This document shows, piece after piece, positions 47,205 through 57,200 of a DNA stretch of 64,000 nucleotides. This DNA is from Lineus longissimus (Eukaryota; Nemertea; Pilidiophora; Heteronemertea; Lineidae), in assembly GCF_910592395.1 (NCBI RefSeq), contig NC_088312.1, positions 868,001-932,000 on the forward strand, given 5' to 3'. The notes below the pieces were generated by a model that worked only from the letters and a program-made list of their open reading frames with translations, was not told the origin of the DNA and did not search any database. The translations under genes and the position numbers were made by a program. The stretch's first letter is position 1, and each line of letters opens with the position of its first letter.

Positions 47205-49764
47205 ATGAACCAGCAACCATCTGGTCAGCAGACCGTGATCATCGTACAGCAGCCAGGCGTACCAAGGTGAGAATAGTTTTCTCAACGCGTCATAAGTAAC
47301 ATTCTGAACCATCCGAGTTACTCGGTCCGTTACCTCCCCTCGTATAGGTGTAAAGCTCTGTACACACTGACAACATTTTGGGAAACATGTTGGCCAACAT
47401 GTTGTCCAGGTGCGATGTTATCGAAAATGTTGGCAGTGTGTACAGTTCGGAAACATTCGGTAACATGTTGGCCAAATGTTGCTCAAATGTTGTCGAAATA
47501 ATACAAAATCAATTTTGTTGCCGAGATGCTAATGATGTTGTCGAGTTTTATCCAATCAGAAATAGGCCACAAATCACATGATCTACCTTAAGCCATGTGA
47601 TGTAGTCAAAATGGCAGCCTCAAGCAAGGAATGGTTACTGAGTGAAGTTGAACAACTTATTGCAGTATGAGAAAGTTGTGCCTGTTTATGGGATGTAACA
47701 TCCAGGGAATATAAAGACAAGAACAAAAAGAAAGCTGCTATTCTAGAAATAGCTACAAAATTTGCCCCATGCTTGTGTCTCATATAAATCCATGGTCTTG
47801 TCCACACTCTTTTCTCATCTTTACGTCTTCTTCGCCGTCTTTCAATCAGGATACGTAAAATTATGGCAGAGCCACCGACAATACATCTTCTTCTCTTGGA
47901 ATCTTCCATTGTTTATGAATTTCCCTCAAAAATATTCCCTCAAAAATCCTCATTTCTCGGAAACATTCGACAACAAGTTGCCCAACATGTTGTCGAATGT
48001 TGTCATGTGTATACAGGGCAAAATTTTCGATAACATCGCACCTGGACAACATGTTGGCCAACATGTTTCCCAAAATGTTGTCAGTGTGTACAGAGCTTAA
48101 CGGAGTCCGGCGGGTCGGCGGAGTCGAGCCAAGGCTGAGGGTCAAGATAAATAAGTAATGGGAACCATCCTACATATAACTATAAGTGGTGTCATTTTTT
48201 ACACGCTCCTCAAGATTCTTGCAGTAGGCCTATACTCCAACACCACACCAACTGACCCTCTCAGTCATTGGGACACCTATAAGTCCGACATGTTCCTTTA
48301 TCGTGAGTTTCCATCACAGTATAGTGAGAGTTGTTCTCCAGGGAGAATTGCTCTAAACTTCTAATGGTGCCAATTCAGGTTTCATCCGCACTTTAAATTT
48401 GACAGGTAGGCCGAAGACCTCAGTGTGATAAGTGTAGGCATGAATTGTTTTGTATATTTTCGGTGGACAATTCCTTGATTTGATGAATCATGTAACGTGT
48501 TTGTCATGGATACCTGAGGGTTGGTTGGATCCTTTGGATCCCTACCATAAGATTTGTGCTCACATTTGGATTCCATTCCAGATGCAGTCTGGACTACCAA
48601 ACGAAGCAAACGTTGATCCCAGGGATTATCCTGGTCGTCCTGGCCGCGATCGAGCTTGGATGCTACATTTACGTTGGCGTCGTGACACTGGAATTCCATA
48701 GCATTATTGTCAATGCCTTCGTGTTTTACCTTATCACTGGCATCTTCGCGATCGTGGTGGCCGTGAAAAATATGTATGGGGTCAGCATCGCCGCACTGGT
48801 CTGGACCATCCTTTCTCTAATACTGACTGTTGTTTACGTAAGTATATCTTTTTTGAAGGTCGATGGACAGCCGTAGGCCTATCCACATCCACTATTGTAC
48901 ATGAATATCGGCGTTTGTGAGATTTTGAAAAACTCAGGATTTCAAAAAAATTTCAGGTATATAATTAAAATTTTGAGATGTCCTGCATGGATAGAATGTC
49001 CGGGGAACAAACTTTTGATTAATCCGTCGGAATCGTGACAATCGGGCCGGATCTTTTTTCTCCAGGGAATGACGCTGAAAATGGCACTCCTTATAATTCC
49101 TTGTTCTGTACGTCAACTGTATTTCTATAATTTCAGGTCATCCTCACAGCTTTGGATATCCTCGTTGCCATATACATTGTAAGTGTTTTGTGATAAAGCA
49201 TACACAATGACGTCGAAATCATGCAATATGCAATGCGTTTTCTAGCAAACGCTTGATCATATAGTGATCTTGACCAGCAATGTTTTGAGGTCGCTTAATC
49301 ACTCACCCAATGTGGATCTCTTGTGGATCTCGATAGTGGTGACGAAAACGCAGAGAGTCAGGATGCCGTGGGTCATAGTCAGAGGCTGCTACACAGCCAT
49401 CATTGGGACGGAAAAATCATGATTTTCTTTCAGGATGGTGTGATTATTCTGTGCTATAGCACAGCGTCCCAATGACGGCGGAAATCAGTCTTCATTAAAA
49501 CGTTACATATATTCCCAATTAAAAGCCTGGCGTTGTAACGTCACCAGATGAAGTTTTCAAACTTTGATGTATGTTTTCTTTTCTGATTTCCAGAACTTTC
49601 GACCAACAATAGAATACGATGCTGTCCAGTTCGTCTTCATCTTGATCGCTTTTGGCTGTATCATTGCGGTTATGGTTTTCACCAGCCAAGCCTTGTGCTG
49701 CAGAAAGGCAACCCCGGTCGCTCCAAGTGGCGGCTTTGTTATTGATCCACCGCCGAAGTATTGA
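47205..49764 (+). CDS. Four-transmembrane protein, unassigned (MS4A/MARVEL-like layout)
   Basis: Four coding exons: 47205-47266, 48582-48837, 49137-49178, 49594-49764. Phases close to 176 residues. A Gln-rich cytoplasmic N-terminus with QQTVIIVQQPGVP is followed by four hydrophobic helices: about 34-50 (IILVVLAAIELGCYIYV), 60-80 (IIVNAFVFYLITGIFAIVV), 86-118 and 135-155 (FVFILIAFGCIIAVMVF). The tail has a CC pair suitable for palmitoylation and ends in PPPKY, a PPxY motif that in other proteins binds WW domains of NEDD4-type ligases. The layout recalls MS4A or MARVEL proteins but I recognise no family signature. The start Met is in a short exon with good flanking splice sites. Its first intron contains a Harbinger relic. 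Confidence 0.82.
47611..47775 (+). pseudogene. MADF/Myb-SANT-like fragment of the Harbinger element
   Basis: ATG at 47611 opens a frame with KEWLLSEVEQLIAV, then a TGA stop, then ESCACLWDVTSREYKDKNKK and AAILEIATKF. The spacing of L-I, LWD, YKD-K-K and IA matches the MADF/SANT-like DNA-binding protein that Harbinger elements carry beside the transposase. The internal stop and short length make it a dead fragment. Confidence 0.65.
47780..47909 (-). pseudogene. Harbinger transposase N-terminal fragment
   Basis: On the minus strand the frame from 47909 contains an Arg-rich run followed by KRVWTRPWIYMRHKHGA, which recalls the conserved W-V-R-P-W-x(3)R-x(3)GA region of HARBI1-like transposases. 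The frame then runs into unrelated sequence antisense to the MADF-like piece. No DDE catalytic region is present. Confidence 0.6.
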
Positions 49765-51016
49765 AGAACTGGCCTCTTCGCCATCGGGGTGGTTGGTTGG
49801 GGTGGTTATTTCAACACCGACAGATACGAGTAGGCCTATCAACTTCAAGATTATAATATGAGATTTATGTATAAGCTGAAGCAAAAACTGTCCGAATGAA
49901 TTACCTGATATGGCAGAGCTTTTCTGAAGGAAATCACCATTATTCCGTTTTCTCAATCAAAAGTGCCAAATTCTGTGTACCCGGCGTGCTCATTAGAAAT
50001 GAGCCAATCGGGAGGCCATATCATATGTAGGTTACTGTATTTGCTTTTGGAAACACTGTTATATAATGCATATAGATGTGATAGACAATATTAAATTTTG
50101 TTCACTATTATGATTAAAATATATTTTTGTTTCCTTTCGATTCATTGGTGTCTCCTCATCGAAGAAGATGAGACTTGGTCCACGCAGGCAAGAAGCCCCT
50201 TCGGAAGCTCCCCTCTATAACTAAGTCTACAGTTTATTATTTCCAAGAAATGAATGAAACGCTCGACCATTTATGTTAGTGCGTCGATAAAAAGTGTTTC
50301 GTCGGTTCACTGCCTCCCTCCACGAGAGGAGATTTGTGCCGGTCTCGCCAAGACTCAGCTCAAAACGAGGCTAATACTTTTGTAATCCATCATGAAAACG
50401 GAACATTGTAACCAATGTGTTTTAGAATGTTCATCTGGTGCACCTGAGAGATTTCCCGCCTTCTCGGCCCCTTAGTAAACGTCCTCAGTGCCCCCAGCGT
50501 CACGGCGCCAGAAAGTCACGTGGGCACGCAACGCCTCGTTTCAGTTCGTGCAGTTACCCCGCCGATTTCATGACAGGAGGACTCGATACCTGTCCTGGCA
50601 GTATTTGGTAAGGTTTAGATTTCGTGCCGAGTTTTTAGTTCGGTGGCCGGTTTTGGGGACCTAGGCTAGGCCTAACAACAGCAATTCAGAAATTATAAAC
50701 ACTGACGGTGTCGGGGTGATGACACTGACAGTGACACTGACACTGGTGATAGGCTAGGCCCTATTTTCGATTCGATGTGATGATAGGCCTAGGCCTAGTC
50801 GCCAGAGATCTGGTCCAGCAAAAAAACAGGCAATTCTTCATCAACATAATCAAACCAATTCCCCTCCAGCCCTATCTATTGGACCATACTACTCAGTACT
50901 GCATGACTGAGTTGGCCTGCTGAGCTAGCTAATACATGTAATACAAGTGCAGTCATGCCACTGATGCACATCATGATAATCATCTTTTTTTTGACAATTT
51001 GTTAATTTTGACTTGG
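49765..51016. other. 3' UTR of the four-helix gene, then gene-free sequence
   Basis: A poly(A)-signal variant ATTAAA lies at 50090. A G+C-richer patch at about 50,450-50,607 ends in a good donor (TTTG|GTAAGG at 50608), so it may be a promoter and non-coding first exon of an unseen plus-strand transcript. A GACACT-rich simple repeat is at about 50,700-50,745. Confidence 0.35.
50090..50095 (+). terminator. Candidate poly(A) signal ATTAAA
   Basis: About 330 bases after the stop codon of the four-helix protein gene, in AT-rich sequence. A common variant hexamer; use is inferred. Confidence 0.4.
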
Positions 51017-52661
51017 GTGATTCCACAGTCCCATCTTTGTGATCAAATGTTTGGTTCCAACATGTGATCCATAGATCTGGCTTTGGTTGTCACCTATAAA
51101 ACCATCTAATATTCTCAAACTAAAGAAGCTGTCTCGGAGAAATCAACCAGACAGTCTAGGCTTTCCATGCAAGGGACATTACCAACCAGTGGACCTATTT
51201 AAAGGACAAAACCCATGCCTGTTTTATGAATGAAAGGAAGAGAAGTGCTGAGCATTTTCATCTTTGAACGTGTCACCTCACTAATGTACTGATGACTTCA
51301 GGGAGTTCCGAAATTATTGCATCTTGCATTTGATTTATATTCATGACTTGTCACAGAATGACAGATGGATTCCACTCCAGAATGGCAGGATTAGTGGTGA
51401 TTCCACAGCCAAATCTTTTGTGGTCAAGTGTTTCTTGTCCGTCACGTGATCCAATAGATATGGCAGTGATATCCCTTAAATCGTAACATGAACAGTCTGT
51501 CCCAACATAACTTTAAAAACCAAGGCAACATTCACAGCACTTTCTCAGTTCTGCACCAAAGGCAGGCAGTAAAACAGCCTCGTGTGGACCAGCTTTACTG
51601 TATAGTTTGAAGTTTCCCATCACACTGCAGATGTAGTGTCGTGACTCCAAAGCTGAATCTTTTGTGAGCAAATGTTGTTCAAAAACATGTGATCCATTAG
51701 ATATGGCTTTGAAATCACTTCATGACACGATCCTTTTGTCAGGCAAGGGATAGCTGAAATGAAAAGTCAGAAATGAGGGCCAGCCTACCCCACCATCGTA
51801 CATGCATTTTGTCAGAAGAAAGCTGTTCATGATACAATCATGTAACTGGATCTCCTGTTTTTATGTCACAACCAATGAGACATAAAGACCAAACAGTCAC
51901 ACCCACCCAGCCTGTCTTTTCAATCATTTCTACAAATTCTCAATAACCTTAAAACAAATGGAGTGGTCTCACTTGTTTTAATGGTTGTCCTGTAGCCTAG
52001 ATTGTTTCCATGGACCCGACTTAGTAGATGGAGAAGATCGACCATACAATTTTTCCAGCATTCCCAGGACACTGACAAAGAGGTGACTCCAAAGCCAAAT
52101 CCTATGTGTTCATATGTTTCTCTAAATCATGTGATCCATTAGATATGGCTTTGAAGGCACTTTTCATTTCATCATTCACTTTCCAGTGAGGTATCCCAGC
52201 GATACAACTTGAGAAGGAGATGCAGTCAGAGTGGCACTTTTACCAGCCAAGCCCTAACCGTAGTTCCTAAAATCATTGATTTCTCGGTCCTTACAGTATG
52301 TCAGCGTTGATTCAGCAGTTGTTTTGGCAAAGACATGTTTTTTTGTAGTTTCTGAAACCTAGAGCGCTACTCAATAGGCGACTAACAAGAAACTACGCAT
52401 TTATACTGTTGTTGCCGACGTATGTGTACACTGAACTTGGGATGTGCGTCGGCCCCGTGTTGAAATGCCGTCCAGTGCCAGTTGGTGCGTTTTTCGCTGA
52501 TTTGTGCAAAATTCAACATATCTCAAAAGTTCAATGGTTGACCCTCGATTTTTTTTTATTTTTGTGTAGCGTAAGCAACTGTCTTTCATGGGAGAATGGT
52601 CTCTGTAAGAATTATTCAGGAAGAAATGTATAATATTTGGGGGTTTTCGTGATTGTCCGGC

Positions 52662-52913
52662 CCAATACTTGACTTGCCAAACTCAGCTCGACGCCGAACT
52701 GCAGCGCCACTCGCGGACAAAGATAAAACAACTCGACATTTTTTTCACCGGTTTTCTCGCTGCGCATGCGTACCAGCGTCATCTTTTGTTGATTTCCGCT
52801 GGTACGCATGCGCAGCGAGAAAACCGGTGAAAAAAATGTCGAGTTGTTCTATCTTTGTCCGCGAGTGGCGCTGCAGTTCGGCGTCGAGCTGAGTTTGGCA
52901 AGTCAAGTATTGG
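52662..52913. repeat. Near-perfect palindrome with 117-bp arms
   Basis: Bases 52662-52778 are the reverse complement of 52797-52913 with about one mismatch; the loop is 18 bp. The arms include CGCTGCGCATGCGTACCAGC next to the loop. It has no coding potential beyond mirrored shadow frames. Confidence 0.94.
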
Positions 52914-53391
52914 CAATAGGCCTATTGCCATTTGGGATGGTGAACATAGCTAGGAGCAAATGCGACGCTAATGATTTTTTTAAAGAAATAAAATGCCCGA
53001 TTTAACATCCTGCAGAATCAGGGGAATCGCATTTTAAAATAGATCTTACGCCCTGTTAATGGGCCACGTCATGATCGCGTACATTTGGGAAAAACTCCCT
53101 GACGAGACCTTACATCAATCAGCTGTTACTGGTTGTTTGCCGAACTCTATGCATGTACGTATAAATGTACACCTAATTTAAAAGAGAACTAGTCTAGTCA
53201 TGTTGGTTGTTTCCTGTGTTTTGATTCGCCGGATTTTCGTGACCTTGCCATTTTCATCCAATGAAATTGAACGATACATCAACCGCGCGAAAACAAGTGT
53301 GTATTTGGAACATGTGGGATTTTGACAGTCAACTTCAACTCCGATTCTCAATAGTAATTATATTCTTTCTTAATCTTTACTATATTTCACG

Positions 53392-53646
53392 ATGTCTAGT
53401 TATAGCTGTGGCTCATCCGACGAGGAGTCGGATATCTATTCACTCAGCACTATGCTGTATGGAGACGATTCTTCAAATTCCGATGACGTCCATGGTGGCC
53501 TTGCCGAATCGGCGTGCAATGTTTGCGGAGCTGCACCCTCGGAATCGACGGCAATAGGTTTTGAAACGTCGTTCCTGGCGACAGGGACGTGTTTCTTCTT
53601 CTTTTCGTACTCAGATCCCACTCAAATGTGGAAAAAAATGTTGCAG
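53392..53646 (+). CDS. Possible first coding exon of an unidentified gene
   Basis: An 85-codon frame starts with an acidic, Ser-rich segment (SSDEESDIYSLSTMLYGDD) and contains CNVCGAAPS. It ends at a plausible donor (CAG|GTAGGA). No downstream exon could be joined, and the adjacent sequence is repeat-rich, so this may be a chance frame or a mobile-element exon. Confidence 0.25.
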
Positions 53647-53920
53647 GTAGGACCCAGTTTAGTTTCAAATCTGAATCGGAAAAATGACATTCGTCATTCG
53701 ATCCCATCATCAGTCACTCGACCAGGCATGACCACGTGGCACGTCAACGAAGGAAGCCAACAACTTTGTTTGAATGAAGGCTCAGATTTTGCTGTTCATG
53801 TAATTTTGTATGGTTATATATATATAATTGAAAAATCTATTTTTCAAAATAAAAGTTAATTATTCTTAAAATAAATTTCAATGCTTGGAGTTGATTTTTT
53901 ATCCGCACCCTCGCCTTGGT

Positions 53921-55790
53921 GGATATGTACAGAAAATGATATTTTGACGGACATTTTACCCTCAGAAAGTGGTAAAAAAGGGTCTGGAAAAATTTTGCCT
54001 GAAAAGGGTGGGAACCCTGTAGAAAAAGACAGTGTTGACTTGTTAGGACATAGGAGACAAGAACACCAGCAAACACCCCCATCGCTGTTCCGTTTAGATC
54101 TTCAATAAGAAATACTCCGTAGCAAATACAGTACTAGAACCTCCCTTAGCGGACACCTCTCTATTAAGGATACTAGTATTGGTCCATAATTGGGTGTTCC
54201 ATTCAATTTGATCTCTTTAATCAGGACACCTCTCTATTCAGGACAGCACTTGTCAGTCCCGAGTTTGACCTTATAAGTTAAACCCGTTCTTCTGAAGAGG
54301 TGACTGCCAAGCCATACTTTTTGTGGTCATATGTTGTCTTAATCATGTGATCTTCAAAGTATGCGCTTTGTATGACACTTCACGACTTCCTTCCCAGCTG
54401 GCCCATCAAAGTTGTCCTTTTAAGCCCGTGTGTCCATGCCCAAATAATGATTCGAAAATTCTCAAGTCTGCTGTAGAGGTGACTGCCAAGCCAAACTTTG
54501 TGGTCATATGTTGTCTTAATCATGTGATCCTTAAAGTATGTGATCCATAGCGTTGGTCACAACCAATCGGAGAAGACCTCCAGCCAGTAAAATAGAATTG
54601 CTTTTTGCCCTCAATGTATTGAGACATTGTCACAACCAATCGGACAAGAGCAGAGCCGGGGCAAAGAGGTGAAACTGAGGTTTATATGCTGTCCAAAGTC
54701 ATGTGAAAAATAGATACCATGACGTCGTACATGTCTCTGGTAATTGAAGCGTTGGTGGATATGTACAGAAAATGATATTTTGACGGACATTTTACCCTCA
54801 GAAAGTGGTAAAAAAGGGTCTGGAAAAATTTTTCCAAAAAAGGGTGGGAACCCTGTAGAAAAAGACAGTGTTGACTTGTTTGAACATAGGAGACAAGAAC
54901 ACCAGCAAACACCCCCATCACTGTTCCATTCAGATCTTCAATAAGAAATACTCCGTAGCAAATACAGTACTAGAACCTCCCTTAGCGGACACCTCTCTAT
55001 TAAGGATACTAGTATTGGTCCATAATTGGGTGTTTCCATTCAATTTGATCTCTTTAATCAGGACACCTCTCTATTCAGGACAGCACTTGTCAGTCCCGAG
55101 TTTGACCTTATAAGTTAAACCCGTTCTTCTGAAGAGGTGACTGCCAAGCCATACTTTTTGTGGTCATATGTTGTCTTAATCATGTGATCTTCAAAGTATG
55201 TGCTTTGTATGACACTTCACGACTTCCTTCCCAGCTGGCCCATCAAAGTTGTCCTTTTAAGCCCGTGTGTCCATGCCCAAATAATGATTCGAAAATTCTC
55301 AAGTCTGCTGTAGAGGTGACTGCCAAGCCATACTTTTTGTGGTCATATGTTGTCTTAATCATGTGATCTTCAAAGTATGCGCTTTGTATGACACTTCACG
55401 ACTTCCTTCCCAGCTGGCCCATCAAAGTTGTCCTTTTAAGCCCGTGTGTCCATGCCCAAATAATGATTCGAAAATTCTCAAGTCTGCTGTAGAGGTGACT
55501 GCCAAGCCAAACTTTGTGGTCATATGTTGTCTTAATCATGTGATCCTTAAAGTATGTGATCCATAGCGTTGGTCACGACCAATCGGAGAAGACCTCCAGC
55601 CAGTAAAATAGAATTGCTTTTTCCCCTCAATGTATTGAGACATTGTCACAACCAATCGGACAAGACCAGAGCCGGGGCAAAGAGGTGACTCCACAGCTAT
55701 GGCCAAACTGAGGTTTATGTGCTGTCCAAAGTCATGTGAAAAATAGATACCATGACGTCGTACATCTCTCTGGTAATTGAAGAAACTGAC
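53921..55790. repeat. 836-bp tandem duplication with 179-bp sub-repeats
   Basis: The block from GGATATGTACAGAAAATGAT at 53921 to about 54756 is repeated from 54757 with very high identity. The second block carries three 179-bp units (55137, 55316, 55495) where the first carries two (54300, 54479). The second block therefore runs to about 55790. A 60-70-codon frame inside each block is kept in both copies but resembles nothing. Confidence 0.93.
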
Positions 55791-56234
55791 AATGTTTTGA
55801 TTCAAATATTTGTTGATGACATTTTGTAGAAAAGATGTCCTTCGTCTCGCTATGTGATGGGTAAGAACAGAAGACTTTATTACTGGAGACATATCGACAT
55901 CTTACACGTGGTACAGAGGCGACACCTGTCCTGTTAGTTTTGAACTTTACGTCTGAAGACAAGATTGTGACATGTCTTCATTTTTATACTGGAAACTTAT
56001 CCTCCTCAAATAGTATGCAACCAACTAAGTATACAAAATTATCATAATTAAAAAAGTCATTCTGCACTGTAATGACAACGCACTTCCGACACCATGTCAA
56101 TCGATGAAGGAACAGCAAAAGATTACTTATTATTTGTGACATCTAAACATGTTACACTCATTGCAAAGAGGCGACACCTGTCCTCAAAATAGTAAACGTC
56201 TGGTTGTGATTGTCTTTACTATGCGGGATCCTTC

Positions 56235-56720
56235 ACTGGTTAGGACATAACCTTGAAGACATCATGTTGTGGTTGGGTCAAAAAGAATGGTCACAACCTG
56301 AAGACATCGAGCATGATGTGGTCGGGTCAGTGAGAAAGGTCATCACCTTTGGACAGTACATTTCTGATCTCAGGCCAATGAAATCTCTCACAACATTGAA
56401 GACATCAAAGGTCAGTGAGAATATAGTCATCACCTTGAAGACAGCGTGCACTGGTCCTCAGGACTGTGAGAAAGGCCACAACCTTGAATGCATCATGTTG
56501 TGGTAGGATTAAAGACAGCATGCTGTTGGTCAGGGCCAACGAGAATGGTCTCAACCTTGAAGACCATCCACATGCTGTGGACAGAACCGTGGGAATAGTC
56601 ACAACCTTGAAGACAAAATGTTTTGGTCAGGATAGCAAGAATTGTCACAACCTTGAAGACAACATGGCATAGTCAGGACAATGAGTTATCACAACCATGA
56701 AGATAGCATGCCTTCCCGAG
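56235..56720. repeat. Degenerate ~50-bp minisatellite
   Basis: About nine copies of a motif with core TCACAACCTTGAAGACA followed by CATG-TGTGGTCAGG-like sequence, spaced about 40-75 bp apart. Clear cores lie near 56251, 56292, 56428, 56475, 56552, 56599 and 56646. The GAGGCGACACCTGTCCT motif just upstream (55914, 56166) also recurs. Confidence 0.8.
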
Positions 56721-56875
56721 GTAAATGAGCAATGTCTTGATAGTTATGATAATCACTCTCACTGGCCTGGAGGACAGCATTCGCTCTTCTCTCACAGACC
56801 TGACCACAGCACACCATTTTGTAGATCCCCATTTTGATAAACATCACCTGACAAGCAAAATAAGTTAAATATCAT

Positions 56876-56881
56876 TTTATT
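56876..56881 (-). terminator. Candidate poly(A) signal for ABCB7
   Basis: TTTATT on the plus strand reads AATAAA on the minus strand, about 320 bases after the ABCB7 stop codon at 57201. Use is inferred. Confidence 0.4.
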
Positions 56882-57200
56882 TACAAAATACATGACAATA
56901 ATATCCAAAAGTGTTCATTATGTCAAAAACACATTCATGAAACCTGTGAAAATCAACCTTATTTTTAACATGATTGGTGATCAACATCACATTGATTAGG
57001 CCTATGTCTCCTTGTGATTGGCGACGGTTTCGACAGGGAAACCCCTCTCCACTGGAGACAAATCATGTTTTTGTTAATAATCAAACAATATTGCTTCAGT
57101 ATCACCAATTTGGAAACAACCCCACTCAAGTTGTCTGTGGCTGGATATAACAAAGAACTTTTCAGACTGCGTCCAATAATTCACAGTATCTTCCCTGCCA

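Larger units (their letters stand above)
47354..48097. mobile_element. Harbinger-type DNA transposon relic, 744 bp
   Basis: The ends are 74-bp perfect inverted repeats (47354-47427 and 48024-48097) starting AGCTCTGTACACACTGACAA. They are flanked by TAA on both sides (47351-47353, 48098-48100), the 3-bp duplication typical of PIF/Harbinger elements. Inside, the plus strand from 47611 encodes a MADF/SANT-like start with one in-frame TGA. The minus strand (47909 downwards) encodes a short transposase-like piece with RRRRRRKDEKRVWTRPWI, as at the N-terminus of HARBI1-type proteins. The catalytic part is missing, so the copy is non-autonomous. Confidence 0.88.
51017..55760. repeat. Recurring ~60-bp motif, at least ten copies
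   Basis: Copies start at 51017, 51397, 51641, 52083, 54300, 54479, 55137, 55316, 55495 and 55685. The common core is GTGACTCCAAAGCCAAATC, then TTTTGTGGTCATATGTT, then CATGTGATCCATTAGATATGG-like sequence. Early copies are 240-440 bp apart and diverged; later copies fall in 179-bp periods and are nearly identical. Confidence 0.85.

Noticed and set aside
53881-54944. Two near-identical 66-75-codon frames
   Set aside because: They are the two copies of the 836-bp duplication; kept similarity is due to recent duplication, not selection that I can show.
51017-56720. CRISPR-like array because of spaced repeats
   Set aside because: Repeat spacing is irregular, the sequence is eukaryotic, and the spacers are themselves repeated.
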